A DNA stretch of 64,000 bases from Eutrigla gurnardus (taxonomy: Eukaryota > Chordata > Actinopteri > Perciformes > Triglidae), in contig OY741284.1 of the NCBI GenBank assembly GCA_963514095.1, forward strand, positions 8,412,016-8,476,015, given 5' to 3'. Position numbers and translations under genes: made by a program. Under the pieces are notes generated by a model. That model was not told where the DNA came from and ran no database searches. It saw only the letters and a list, made by a program, of their open reading frames with translations. Shown one piece after another: positions 12,301 to 28,720 of this stretch (positions within the stretch are counted from its first letter, which is position 1; each line of letters begins with the position of its first letter).

Positions 12301-15300
12301 CACACTCTTTGTGTCTCATCTGCTTTTTTCTTTCTCCACACAGTTGCTACAGAGACGTTATGCGGAGCTACCCTTGTGATCAAGCAGCTCAAAATGGTGG
12401 TTAATGAAGTAGCAAATCCAAATCATTAGCATATTTAATATGGACTCTTGATTGCATTCTGGGTATCTCTCTTTCTCTCTCTCTCTTTCTCTCTCTCTCT
12501 CTATCTCTCTATCTCTCTCTCCCTCTAATCTATTATTGACTTCTTATCTCGTGCACTAGTTGAGCTTATGACTGATTTCCAACTAATCTATAACTTATTT
12601 CCCTAGTTGTGAAAATTCCGAACTATCCCTTCAAAGCTCGCCTTATGTTTCATCCTACCTGCCTGCCTCGTTTCTGCATTTGGGTCGACTCTTTTGAACT
12701 GAAACCGGGACGTTTCTTTCACACTGCCATCATCAGTATGACAAACAGCTATGTGAACAAACTGGATCGAGACTCTGACACACTGCTGTTTAGCTGCACT
12801 AGCTGAGCCTTTAGCAACATAGACACATTGGAAATTAGTGATTGGGGCTATGGAAAAAATTAAGTATTTAATTGCACGATCAAGCTACATGCTGTTTATG
12901 ATCAACCCTCGACAACTGTTTGTCTCCAGAATTGCTATATACTTCATGGCACCCACTCAGTTTGGCTGTTAACCTGCACGGCTACAGGAGCCAACTCTTT
13001 GTTTTATCGATTTAATAGTGTGGCTCTGATATAAAGGGCAGTGGTGAGGGGTCTTTAAACAACTGGTGAGTGAGGGGGAGCCAAGCAGTACTTTCTACTG
13101 AATGTATTATAAGGCATTTTCTCCTGTGGCATTGTCTGCAGTTGCCCTTTCACACATGAAGCACTCAACAGGAGATCGTCTGTGTCAGACGCCTTCTCCC
13201 CTACTGGAAATACTGTTTGGTTTTCGGCTTGGGGTGGCGTGCAGGAGGCAGGACGTGACGCAAAAGCTATACTGCAAAAACGACCTTCTTCACCCTCAGA
13301 TGTATGTATCCTTCGTCCACACGCCGACTCACTGTGGATTAATTCTCCAGACAATGACATGCTCTACTCACACATGGACTCAACGAGTCTCTGTAATAGG
13401 ACTCTGGCAGTGTAAAGTCTGTTGTGCAGCTCCTCCTGCATCACCTCAGTCCAACTGTTAATGTTATTATGAGTCTGTCCTGGAAGTAAAGCAGGCGACC
13501 AGTCATTTTATGAGTAGCGGCTGAGAGACACGTTGAGATAGATGGAGAATTGGCTGCGTTGAGTTACATTATGATCAGTGTCTCCATTTAGTGTCCATGG
13601 AAGGCAGCAGAAGACATTTAAAAGCAGCCAGTTGGGGCCCGACATCCTCATATATGCATAAGCATAAATCTCACACGGGCTATTTATTTATCAGTCCCTC
13701 TTTGTTTGTACTCTGAGCCAATGTGCGATGAGCCAGATCCAAATCCCTCTAGATGCCTCGGTGCAAATCAAAATCCCATTTGCAGGGAAATCGATGCAAC
13801 CACAATGCTATTAGGAACATTTTAATTGGATATAAATGTGGATTCATTATTACTGTTATGACGGCTGAGCACGTCAAACGCAGCGTGGCTGCCAGCCATG
13901 GTCGTGCGTGTCACCGAGCACTCATGAGAAAGTCTGGGTAATTTGTCTGCAGACAAATGCACGTCGGCCACACAATATCTTAAACTTCTCTGCAGAGCCA
14001 GATGGAGATTTAACAAACAGGTGCTCATTTTTTGGCACCCAGTGGGTCCCATATGATGATCTGAACAACTTCTGTGCAGGCTACTAAAGATAAAGGCATA
14101 AATACAGATACATATAAATGGTGGAAACAGACATAAATGTGTATTGGAAGATAATACATATTAAAGTAGATAATTAACATAAATAGCTGACAGATAATAA
14201 ATCATTCAGGAGCCTTTGAATTCATAACCAATCGAGTAATCATTTGCACTGATTCTGAATTCAGCTCATGCTCTCCGCAGTAAAGACCTGGGTTGCAGGT
14301 AATAATCATTCCAGTGAACGTCTGAAACCTCGGCGCTACCTGGTTCTGTAATCAATTCAGAGGGACACGGCAATCTGTTCCATGTAGCAGGTTAATATTC
14401 CAATCAATAGGTTGATGCAGTATGCAATTAGATGCTTTGTTCGCTAACTTGATTATGTAGAGATGAAAGATTTAGCCCTCATTATGATTTTTGTCACATG
14501 GGTTCCATAAAGCAACCGCTGATTGTTTTTTCATTGAACTCCGTGAGGTTTAGTTAATGGCTTTCTCAGACTGGACCACAATGTTGAGTTGCAGTTCAAC
14601 TACATCCAATAATGGGCGGGGCGTATGATTTGTTGCTACAAAAAGCTGATTGTTTTTATTTCAACCAAAATGAACATGCTAACATTAAATGGCGTCACTG
14701 TATACATCAATATTTGCCACTCCTAGAGAATTACATGAGAGAATTATTGACCAACTGTAAAAAATACGGTGATCTTTTAGCTCATTGTTGCACTGCTCTT
14801 ATCCACCCAGTTCAGGCAGAAGCAGACAGCCGTTTTCATCAAGAACAGCTCAGAAAAAGCCGCCGCACTAGCACTAAATGCTCTAAAGCTAGCTAGGTAA
14901 CTAGCTTGTCAGACTCTAGATCGATCCACATCTAGCAGTTAATGAAGCAAATGTTTAAGAACTTGGTGGAGATGAAACAGGGCTAAAAGAACAGTGAATA
15001 TTGGATTTATGTGCTGGCCAGACACAACTCCAACGAGAGGTTAATATTGCTGTTTACTGCCAAGTACCGTTAGCTAACATGTTAGCCATGCATCAGTTGC
15101 TGTCCGTTAGCTCCTTGTAGAGCTCGCCTGCTCTCCATTGGCCAAAACTATGAAAGAAGTGCCTGGTCAGAGTGTTTTACACAAGTTGAAAACTTTCTTG
15201 TACCACATCCTCACACAGTGACTTAAGAAGAACTTCTGTCAGCCATTTCTCTTAGTCAAACTTAATGAGGACACTGTACCCTCTGGGCGCTCAGACGGAG

Positions 15301-17732
15301 CGCGGGTTGCTCTGTAGATGCCTCTGATGCCGTGAAATCTTTGAAAGATCTCTTTTGTTTTTCCTATTGATTCATTTATGTTCTCAAGGCGATGTTTGTC
15401 TGGCAGAGTGATAGAGGGAACCCAGTGAATAATCGTACAGGTGGCACTTGCGGCTGTAAGTCCGAGTCCATTACGACGGGGCTGATGTCTCCACTCGTGT
15501 CATCCCCTTTGACTAATGTCAGCGTCCGCCATGCTGCCATGCATTATGGTCATCTCTCTTCTTGGCATTAGATGAGAGTACGTCTCCGTCCTCTCCTCTG
15601 TCTAAAGCGGGAGCCGGCGAGGACGGGATAAGAGTTGCACACAGTTGCTGTAGCCGTCTGTTTAATTCACAGACACGCACAGTCCTCCCGACGATTTTTA
15701 ATGGGAGTATGTGATACTTGTGGTTTTCACTGCGTGACAAAGACACAAAGCAATTGGTGTGTTACTCTTAGTAACTGAGAGAAGGAAGTCTTAACAACAC
15801 GCAACAACAAAACAGAGAGAGCTTTCAGGGAGCTTAAACATCAAACACCATTGTGGCATCAGTGGCAGAGTGTGGCCTCATTAAGAGCAGAACAGTGAGC
15901 ACATTACTGTCCATCAGGCGCTGATAACACCCCGAAATAAAGAGGTAGTAGCAGATGTGGAATGGGACCAAAAAACCTGCCAGACATTTTTTTTTTTGGC
16001 CTGCAAAATGAACATATAGACAACAGGATGGAGAGTTATCCCACCAAGATGAACCCCTCCAGACGGAGATCGGTGCTCACTAAGCAGTCAGTGGAATGTT
16101 GTTTATCATGGTTATACTCTTCTTAAAGCATGCACACTTTTATTGTGTGCCAAACCCACCGTGTCAGTTACACAGGGTCCCATTTCTCGGACACAGGACG
16201 TAAAGCATGAGTGATTTATCGTCTGGGTAGAAGTTGACACTGCCATTGGGACAACCCGTTTACTCTGTTTGTCTGATCAAGTAGATGCTACTTCCACACT
16301 CGTTCCTTTTTTTCGCAACTTTACAATTCCAAAGTAATCCACGAGCTCAGAAAGGCGACGTTGCTGCTGGACCTGGTCTCTCAGTTGCAGAGAAGCTTGC
16401 CAAAGTCTTGGCAGTGTGGTTTTGTGGAGGGAAGATTTAGTTCAATTAGCCTTCTTCCAAGAGTGACATAGGCTGTTTCTGTGGGTGATGCTGCTCATAA
16501 TGAGAACTTGAAGCACATAAAACATTTGGGGGAATTGCTTGATTTCACCAAGATCGGCAGGTCCCATGGTCGCCATGGTTTTTATGGTGTGGTTATGGTT
16601 CAGGTGCTTTGATCAAAGTGCTCGTTGGATCATGGAACAACTTCTAAAACTACCTCCCACTGCACATCTGACATTGTAATTGGGAGAAAGGGACATGCTG
16701 CTCACACTCCCTGACCTTCACACCTTTACTCACCACTTCACTACACGAGAGGACGTTTCTGTCCTGCAGTGACACCAAGTGCTAGCATTGGATATGAATC
16801 CTGCATTGCAGAATGACGGGATGCAGAGGGAGGTAGAGGATCTTGGGAAGTAGAGACATTGTGTGAAACAAAGAGAGGTGCTGGTCCTTCCCAGCTAAGT
16901 AGTGGGAGTTGCCACTGAGTTTGATTTGAGGCAAGCTAGTGCTATCTGGCTGTACCCAGAAAGCAGATATCATGTCGTATCTGTTGCGAAGGCAGGTCTG
17001 AACTGCCAAGGCGCACCACCACTGCACTCCATCATCCTTCAACTTTTTCAGATCACTATTTAGATACACAGTATCTCCTGACTTTAAAATAATTCAGGAA
17101 TAAGCAATGGCCATTAGATTTCTGAAATACACCACTATACTGCCAGCAGAAGGTAGCAGGGTTTCAAATCAGGAAGATTCATCGATATAGAGGCCCCGGG
17201 GACTCCCGCTCAAAGCTGTCAGACCGATCGCAGCCAATTATAGGGCTTTTTTCAAATTATCCCAGAGTTCTAAACATCCCTATGCTCTGTCAGAGCTGGC
17301 ACTAGCAGCAGTGGCTAATGGCTGCTGGCAGCGAGGGCACTTGTTTAACCCATCAACGAAAGCTTCTCAGGGGGGACTGATTGGGCTTGTTTGCATCTGT
17401 CTTTCTTTTCCTTTACTTTCCGGTGGAATTAGAGGGAACCACGAGGCAGATATATTGGGAGGTGCTGTAGCAAGCTAGCTAATGGTGGGCTGAAATGATT
17501 ATGTCAAGGCCAACTGATGGCAGAGGCCAAGTACAGCACTCAGAATAAATGAGCCCTAAACCTCTGGACAAGGAGATTATTTTCTATATAAGATTATAGC
17601 AATTGACATGACATGAGATGACACAATTGAAATGTATTAAACATATAGGTAATAACAGCCTAGAGAGATATGTAATTAATATGAATACAATAATTAAATC
17701 AGGTAACTATGCTTAAATCTAGGGTTTTAAAG
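9331..17732. other. Intergenic, no gene recognised
   Basis: This is AT-rich intergenic DNA between mtpn and fam180a. Visible content is a CA-rich tract near 12276-12298, a CT-rich tract at 12465-12526, and a TTAGCTAACATGTTAGC-type repeat fragment near 15.07 kb. About 10.94-11.22 kb contains CTGATACTGATCCGATACCA, which recalls a fish transposon remnant, but I cannot place it. The open frames here are short and have no family motif. Enhancers may be present but cannot be told by eye. Confidence 0.6.
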
Positions 17733-17869
17733 ATGAGTACACCCTTGATTCAATCAAAGTATGTCATATTAGCATGTACTTACTGACCGTTCTTGGCACT
17801 GAGCAAAAACGTTTTTTGTCTTAATGTGTCTTAAGGTATAAATGTCTCTTTTTTGTCTTAATGTCTCTA

Positions 17870-18320
17870 CAAAATTTCCCACAGGTGGCCAATAGGGTTA
17901 ATTTTCTTTAACGCTTCTGCAATAAATTCAGGATGGTGTCAGTGAAGTACAATTCCCCCCAACACTTTCATAACTCATATATCCCCACATATGAACCTTA
18001 CTTCCGACATACTTCACCGTGCGGACTAAGCATGGCTCCCTCTACTCGTCCCCCTTGGGACGCTGTCGGATCCAAACAGATTGACCTCGGTCTCATCAGA
18101 CCACAGTATGGATTGCCAAAACTCTTCCTCTTTGTCAATAACATGTCTCACTGTGTGACATGAAACAGCTTTTGCCAGTTTCCAGACAGTTGCTCATTCT
18201 CCTGCACTTTTCTCAGCAGAGCTCGCTCATCACAAAGTATAAGCCTGCGGCGACGACCAGGACGTTTACATTCTTTTTCTATTATTTTTTCAATTTCTGA
18301 CTGTGTTCTGATCTAATAAT
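17870..18320 (-). pseudogene. Tc1-like (DD34E) transposase fragments
   Basis: Reading the minus strand from 18264, RPGRRRRLILCDERALL matches the basic linker and second helix-turn-helix of Tc1 transposases. From about 18110, ILWSDETEVNLFGSD is the block holding one catalytic Asp of the DD34E triad. At 17899-17870, NPIGHLWEIL matches the conserved NPIEHLW block, with the catalytic Glu replaced by Gly. The blocks are in different frames with several stops. The gap between the last two is about 160 bp, roughly 300 bp shorter than expected, and the block with the other catalytic Asp is missing. The gene is dead. Confidence 0.8.
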
Positions 18321-18662
18321 AAGGATTTGCCAATCCTCTTGTACCCTTGTCCTTTTCAGTGCAATGAAATCATTCTCTCTCTCAAGTCTCTAGGCGATTC
18401 TCTCCTGTGTGGTACCATTGTTGTCTGCATTAAGTCTGAAAGTGATGAGCAAGTGGGTGACTTCTGGGGCTCAAGTCCTGTTCTTCTGAACTCAGAGTCC
18501 GTACTTGGTATTTGTGTATATGATTTTCAATTAGAGATACGTAGGTATGTCATGTAACTTAAAAATAGCAATTAAATAACAATTGTCTCTGTTTAGGTGC
18601 CAGGAGTGTAAACTAGCGATTGAGAACATAACCTCGTGTTTGCAATGCTTATTGAGATAATA

Positions 18663-18830
18663 AATCAAGTGAGAAGTAGGGTCATTTTCTCATAGACTTC
18701 CATGTAATCGGACTTATTTTTGCATCCACAGGTGTCGCCCCCTGATGGCCAGCAGAGAGAATGCTATTTTGAGGCACTTGAGATTTGGCTTCACTTTTCA
18801 GAACCAAAGGTTGCTGCCTGCCTAGAACGG
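18663..18830 (+). repeat. Dispersed fish repeat, copy 1, with CTCF-like site
   Basis: From AATCAAGTGAGAAG through CATTTTCTCATAGACTTC to TTGGCTTCACTTTTCAGA, this segment aligns end to end with the reverse complement of 37206-37330. That copy lacks about 20 bases in the middle. It is one of the common dispersed repeats of fish genomes. Confidence 0.8.
18735..18748 (-). promoter_or_regulatory. CTCF-like motif inside the dispersed repeat
   Basis: On the minus strand the bases read CCATCAGGGGGCGA, which fits the CTCF core CCASYAGRKGGCRS at all but one position. Occupancy is unknown. Confidence 0.4.
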
Positions 18831-18911
18831 ACAAACCGAACACTGGCTCTAGAAACAGGCTTGGAAAGGGGGGAGAGGGAACTTGTCAGGTTTAAGAGGG
18901 GGTGTACTCAT

Positions 18912-22321
<3,410 letters not shown>

Positions 22322-22396
22322 AGGAAAGAAATATGTCCAACTACAGTTCCAGAAAGTTGAGATTCCTGGCACTGTAGTTGGACATATTTCTTTCCT
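22322..22396. repeat. Near-perfect 75-nt hairpin (inverted repeat)
   Basis: The arms at 22322-22347 and 22371-22396 are perfect reverse complements over 26 bases (core AAATATGTCCAACTACAGT). An inner CCAG/CTGG pair after one mismatch (22349-22352 with 22366-22369) extends the stem to about 31 pairs around a 13-nt loop. It could be a MITE, a local inverted duplication or a small-RNA precursor; sequence alone does not decide. I do not recognise a known microRNA seed. Confidence 0.9.
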
Positions 22397-24933
22397 TGCA
22401 AAAGTAATTGGTTGTTATTTAACATCATGGTCTTGGATTTAAACGCCCCCAGTTTGACTGGCATCAATCAATTTTGGGAAACCGGCATAAACCAGAACTG
22501 GATTACAAGTAGATTTTCACATTTATCGCTCAGGTGGAGGCCAATGATACCTTTCCTCAGGATATAGCGTTACTTCTTGATATCCTCCTTTGTGCCCCCC
22601 AGCTGATGTACTGGCCACACTCATCCAACACAGGAATCTCATGCCCCACCTGCAGTACGCCCAAGCTCTCCCTCTCCCTGACCAAATATTTGTCTATATT
22701 TCTGCAAAAGCTCTTCTTCTTGTTGTATCTCTTCAGGGGAAAGGTTATACCATGACTAACTGGACGGATCACCTCCTGAATCACCGATATGGTGTTCTGG
22801 TCCTCTTGTCTCAATGAGGGCCGAGCTCCCTGACTGTAGTGGGTCAACCATGCACAGACACTCATCTGTGTGTGAGGCCGTAGTCAAACATCGGTGATAA
22901 ACAACATCTCTTCAGCTTTTGACCTATTCCTAACCTCCAGACATCTTCCCCTCCTCAACCCATCCGACTGTTTACAGATCAACAGACAGTTGCATTCTAG
23001 GTAGATGATCTAGCGAAGGTTTTTAGCTCCCCTTGCCAGGCTGCCAACTGGGACCACATTAGGAGGGGTGGTGGATGACCCTGGCATGGGATCTGGTACC
23101 TGTGATTTGTTTCCGTACCTACATTGGCTGCCTGCTGTTGCAGCTGCTCCACGAGGTCCTGTGTATCTTCCATTCTACCAAAGGACAGAGGCAGTTGCTT
23201 AGCGGAGGTGGTTGAAGTGACCAATTTAGCACCTTTTTAAGTTCTTGCAAATTAATGCAACGAAACACATCATATTTAGTGTTTCCAAATAATCAGAAAT
23301 ATGTATCAGGCAGTGGAATCTAAATGAAGTGCTTGCCTCTCCCTCTATCACTCAGCTAAGGTGCCCTTGAGCAAAGCTGTTACCTCAGAGAGCCTCCACT
23401 GGAGCTCCTCAGTGATAAACAACCCAGACTCAAATTACTGGGCTGCTGGTGTGGATGTGCATAAACAACCATGAACTGAGATACTCAAATGTAACATCGT
23501 ATATATTTGACATTTCATCCCATTTGAACCCGTTTGCATACTTCTCAGCTGACCACGTCTATAAAGTCCACAGGGCAGAGCTTCGGTTGTTTACCTCCAC
23601 TTCTGGAGTGAACAGGAACTTCATCTATAAGCAGCGGCGAGCATCATCATCATCCAGCCTGGACTGCTGCTGAGCCTGACTGCTGTGGTCTTCACTGTTA
23701 CTCTGTGGTTAATGCCTTCCCATGGAGGCCTAGCTGGAGTCGCCCACTGGTTGGAAAAAAAATAAGCATCTTCTGCGGTTCATGTGTCTGTGTGTTGTGT
23801 TGACTTGTGGATCTCGATGGGGATTTTAGTTTGGAAAGTCGACTTCCGAGTTGAGCACATCACGTTTTGTCCTTGTTTACAGAAAAGTATTGAGAAAGCA
23901 TACTTTTTTATTATTATTATTATGTGCAAGTTTCATCCAAGACTATAAGAGGCTCAAAGTTGCCGTATTGCCTTAATTTGGGATGATTAAGCACCGTGGC
24001 ATTAGCAACATTTGGTCTTAAATGCCTCACTGCCTTCCTTCTCATTTTCCTGAGCTGCTTGACAAACCAAACTGCCATTTTTCTGCTTGTTCATAATTAA
24101 ACAAATATCGTGTCTCTTCAAAAACTGCCAATAAACAAATACGCGCACTGATGAAAATGCTATTACATTCATAAGCCAGCGCTCGAGGGGTGGAATATTG
24201 TAATTTATATTATTCCGGGGCTGATTGTTGTGTTGTTACATTGTGAAATGAAATAAATAGACTATGTGAAAACAGGACATGCTAATGCTGTGATACGGGC
24301 TTTTAGCATTTCATGCGTGTGTTGCTTTTTAATTAATGCGCCATCAGTGTGATTTGGGCGGGTGATGCGTGGAGCAGGTGTTTGTTTCACCGTCACTCCA
24401 GCTTGGAAACCCCAAAGAGAATGCAGTTCAATAAATGAGTTAAGAGCAGTCCTGATTAATCTGCTGCTCGGCTTGGCAGAACGACGCAACGCCACCGCAC
24501 TCCTGGAACGTGGTTTGACAATTATTGATCACATGTGATGGAGAACTCGTCTGGAAAAGGTTGCAGCCGCGTCGCCCAACGGGAACTCCAGTCATTTTGT
24601 TTGTCTAACAAGCTGCGCGGCCACAAGTTGGTCATTTCTCTTCATTATAAGGTGAAAAATTATATTTTTGATTTATGCCAAATGCACAGAAGGGTTGCAC
24701 ATATTACCATAAAAATAGACGCAGGGAGACAATTATTCAGACACACATCGTAGGTGACAGTTGCCTCCCTCTAGCCAAGCATTCATGCAGTGTGTGTGTG
24801 TGTGTGTGTGTGTCTTTATCTCATAGCTCCTCGCCCAAGGGGCTTTTCTCTCCGCTGGTAACTGAGTCATCTGACCTGTAGATTGACTGTCCGGCTGCCG
24901 TTTCATCAAAGACTGTTACTATAGTTTCTCATA
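22397..24933. other. Intergenic, no gene recognised
   Basis: The piece at about 23351-23420 contains AAGGTGCCCTTGAGCAAA, which recalls the body of a common fish SINE but is too degraded to be certain. A short (TG)n lies at 24790-24813. The minus-strand frames at 22557-22865 and 22997-23224 match nothing I recognise. Around 24.0-24.5 kb the DNA is rich in TAATTA-like sites, but that is weak evidence for an enhancer. Confidence 0.5.
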
Positions 24934-25113
24934 GCCGCCACCCGGTTCCTTGTCTGGATGCTCTAACGTCTAAATCTCTAGACTGAATACATCATGACGG
25001 GTCAGCGAGGTCTTTCCCATTTCAAAGCCGCCCCCCAGTGCCAGGATGCTCTAACGTCTGCATTTCTAGACTGGATACATCATGACGGGTCAACAAGGTC
25101 CGTCCCATCTCAG
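24934..25113. repeat. Tandem duplication of a ~90-bp unit
   Basis: The segment containing GGATGCTCTAACGTCT, TCTAGACT and ACATCATGACGGGTCA occurs twice in direct orientation (24934-25026 and 25027-25113), with a handful of substitutions and a small indel. Confidence 0.9.
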
Positions 25114-28100
25114 AATCTCCTCCACACCTTCTTTTCACTGAAGGACACTGAAGAGCGAACACTCTTAAAACCAGTATTATTATGGATTGAACTATCGATC
25201 GCAGAGAACAGAGGGAGAATTGAAAATAATCAAATCAACATGAGCCTTCGGGTGATTCTCATCAGCTCACAAAATGTCATGTATCATTAAAGTTGTCCCC
25301 ATATAAATGTAATCTGCTGTTTGAGGGCAGCGTCCAACTGGAAAATGTGGAAGTGTTTACATGTTAACGAGGGGCACGTGAACGCATCATTAGTTTAATT
25401 CTCTGTGAGGCTTGACCATCTGGCTCAAGTCCGTCGGTGCGGCCTTCGGGCCCCGTGAAGGGCCGACGTACTTGGCTAGGATTCAGCACCAGAACCTAGC
25501 AGACTACATATCCCAGACACAAAAGTACTTTTCATCTACAAATACAATGAGAAAACCCCCTCACTCCTCGCCGCATCCCCTCCTGTTCCTCTCTCACAGA
25601 CTAATGAAGAGAATTCGAGGTCATCCAGATCATCATGTCATTCTTGTAAGTTCTGCCGAAATTGTAAAACTTTACCCGAGGTTCGCCGTCCTCCACGCGG
25701 TTTATCGCTATGAGCACTTTAGTGGAGCTCCTGTCTCATTCCTGCCCCGTTCCCCCTGTATCCGAGCCCTCACCGCCATCAGCCGCTGGCTTTTAATTGA
25801 GCAGGGCCTCGGCTTTGGTAATTAAGTTGTCAAGCGCAAAAAAGAGTAGCGAGTGCGGATAATGTGCGGCTGGCTGATTCGTCTTGATCGCGGGGAGACA
25901 TCGCTGTGAGGGGATGTTGGGGGAAAACGGCAACCCAGGAAGCAATTGAGCATACAAAGAAAAGTGTCACCTCATTTGCCAAAAGGAAACCGTGGAGAAA
26001 AAAAAGAGACTATATTTTTCTCGATGCCTGACAGAGAGCCACATAAAGAGAGCGCTCCTGCATTGTTTGGTTTTATAAAAATAAACGGTTCAGGGAAAAC
26101 TGATCGTATGGGTCTTAATTACGGTGCAGCTCCTTGAGGTTTAATTACGCAGAGTGTTTTTGTTTATCGGAGGCCAGATCTTTGAGAAAGTTTCACAGAA
26201 CTTTAATGCCGATTCGTCCTCACAGGTAGAAGAATAGGGAGCCGCGTTGGCGTTTCTGCCTTTGAGCTCAGCACAATTAAATATTTATGTGTTGGAGGTG
26301 TCTTCAGGGAGGAGTTTGCCTACCTGTTGGTGGGAGGCTCGAAATCAATGGATGGCAGTTCCGTGAACAATGTCGGAGGAGGAGCTGCAAGGTCATCCAC
26401 GCAGCAGCACATCACAAAAGCAACCTTGTGATGTCATCTCTCCACAAGCTATTCCCGAGCAGACGCTCAGAATTCAAGTGTTTTCATCGCGCCTGATACA
26501 GATTCCTCTTGTAAGCTAACCTTTAACATCACGAGCTGCTACAGAGCGGAGCATAATGCTCTGCAAAAAGAACATTATCTGATATTATCAACGTCATTGG
26601 TCAGAACAGATCTTTTAAAAACATATAAATGGGCTTTACTTTACTTCCAACCTATTATCTTTCCTCATCTTTTGCAGAGAAAAACTGAGATTCTGAGGCT
26701 GCTCGCTGCTGATAACACCTTTTAGATTTAATACATATTGTTAATGTGATTTACTTTATATATTGCAGTAAAGTTTTATCAGTGCAAAGCAAACCTCAGC
26801 CAGGATTATGGGCCCAGTGTGGCCCCCCCTGTGTGCTGGAGTCTGTCGCTGGCTCGGAGATGCTGCGAGGTATGATGGGGAGGCGACTGTGTTTGTTTAC
26901 CGTGTGAGGAGTGATCAATGGGGGCCGCGGCTCTGCCAGCAAACCGCCAGGGTCAATGTTTGCCTGAGAGAGAGACAGAGAGACAGAGAGAGAGAGAGAG
27001 AGAATCTATACAATTCCACCAGTAGCCTCATTGTCTTCTAGTCACAAACAAACACGCATGCATGAATTCATGGAAAATTCTATGCAGACACACAAAAGCT
27101 TGTTTGTGGGGAACACACACATGTAGATGGGGGGGGGGGGGGGGCGCAGCTGTGGTGTCGTTGCCTTGTTGCCGGGGTCAGAACACTCGTGGCTGCAAGG
27201 GTCAACCGGGAGGCCCGGCGAGTAGAGGACAAATGATGGTACACAAACAAACAAACACAGAAGCAGCACGGCTAAAGAGGCGTAATGACCCCGCGTGACC
27301 TCGACGAAAGTGGAGGCAGGATTCAGACCCGCGCGTGCATCTGCAGGGTCTTTTCCCCGACTCCGCTGCGCTGAAGGCCGGACCACTGCCACGCTGATTA
27401 GCCTGGATCTGAGAGGCGTTGATTATAACAGAAAATTGACCTTGAGGCTGCGAGCGAGGAAACGGCGCCTCCTGACACCAGAGGAGGGCATTAAAGTGAG
27501 GGAAATTGACAGAAAATGAAAGAAAGACAAAGATTGTAGAAAAGAGGGGGGGGTGGAGCGAGAAGGAATCAGAGAGACATAATTGAATAAGTTATGAGTC
27601 GGCAAGATGGACAGATAGAGAGCAAGGGGAGATGAATAACAGAAAGGACTGCTGGGGAGGAGAGACACATCTAGGGCAGAGCTTTTTCACAGTCCGGGTT
27701 AGTGCGCTGCGTCAGGGCACCGCAAGATTAAAATGAATCCAAAAGATAATCCTGTATGGGGAGGGAGGGGGGGCTTCACCAGTTTGAGGATTTTGATTGA
27801 ATAAATTCAGTTTTTTATGTTAAGTCCCTTCCTTTATTATGTTGCTGTTCCCTCAGCAAGCCCCCCGTGTTGTAAAGGAAGTTAAATGAGATGCTGATGG
27901 CAAAAGTCAGAGGGAAGATTAAGCTACTGCTCTTCAAATCAATTTGGATCATCGGAGGGGAAAAAAATCCAGCAGCTGATGGGGAGGGGAGATGTGGAGG
28001 CAGCAGACTCCCCGACTGGCAGAGAGTGGACATGAGGACACCCTGATCTCCGGCATTGTATCCTTTCTTCCTGTCACTTTGCTGATGTGGCAGGGAAGCC

Positions 28101-28552
28101 TGAGAAAAAAAGCTTAAATATTATCTTAGAAATATTATGGGCTTTTTACAGTCGAAGTGCAGAAGCTGTAGATGCGTCTACACAACTGTTGTGTGTTTAC
28201 ATCCTGTGCCAGTGGGGATGCACGAAGAACAAAGACTTAAAGCCGAGATGAAATGGGGAAAAAACGCCTTTAAAAGATCACACGCCCAGTCATAGCGTGG
28301 ACCTATTTAACAATATATGCAAAAAATAGATTTCTTTGTATTTCTATATTAAAATCATCTTTTCTTCCTGTTAAACAAAGTACTTTTTAGCAGTCTAATC
28401 AAATTGTAATCCCTCTAGGAACTGTACATCCCACAAGTATTCTGTTTCACTGGGGCTTTAAGAATGAGAATATTGTCTGTACATTAAATAAGAAACTAAA
28501 TCCAGGAGACAACCCAGCTAGCTAACATCCACTCTGTCCTTACATCCATCAG
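25114..28552. other. Intergenic, no gene recognised
   Basis: This part holds a GA-rich tract (26966-27003), a run of 16 G (27129-27144) and several G- or purine-rich stretches near 27.5-28.0 kb. The 137-codon frame at 25412-25825 has no recognisable motif and looks like chance. Confidence 0.55.
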
Positions 28553-28720
28553 TAACATAGACTGTATATAAGAAGTGAACGTTGTCATGGTGATATCATC
28601 CATTGGATCATGGACTCCGGTTTTGAAGCCTGAAGTTAGGCATTTTGTCGGCATCTTGGATTTTTTTGCAACCAGTGAAGGAAGTGACCATATTTGGACT
28701 GCAAAGGAGCAACAGGTGGA
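28553..28720 (+). repeat. Dispersed fish repeat (TAGACTGTATATAA ... TTTGAAGCC ... ATCTTGGATTTTT)
   Basis: The order ACATAGACTGTATATAAG, GGACTCCGGTTTTGAAGCC, GGCATCTTGGATTTTTTTGC and AAGTGACCATATTTGGAC is one I recognise from a widespread fish interspersed repeat. The family name is not assigned. Confidence 0.55.

Larger units (their letters stand above)
17733..18911 (-). mobile_element. Tc1/mariner-type transposon relic
   Basis: The inverted pair ATGAGTACACCC (17733-17744) and GGGTGTACTCAT (18900-18911) marks the two ends; this GAGTACACCC motif is characteristic of fish Tc1 termini. Between them on the minus strand lie broken pieces of a Tc1 transposase. A different fish repeat (18663-18830) appears to sit inside the right half. 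The outermost bases of the original ends are not confidently placed. Confidence 0.75.
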
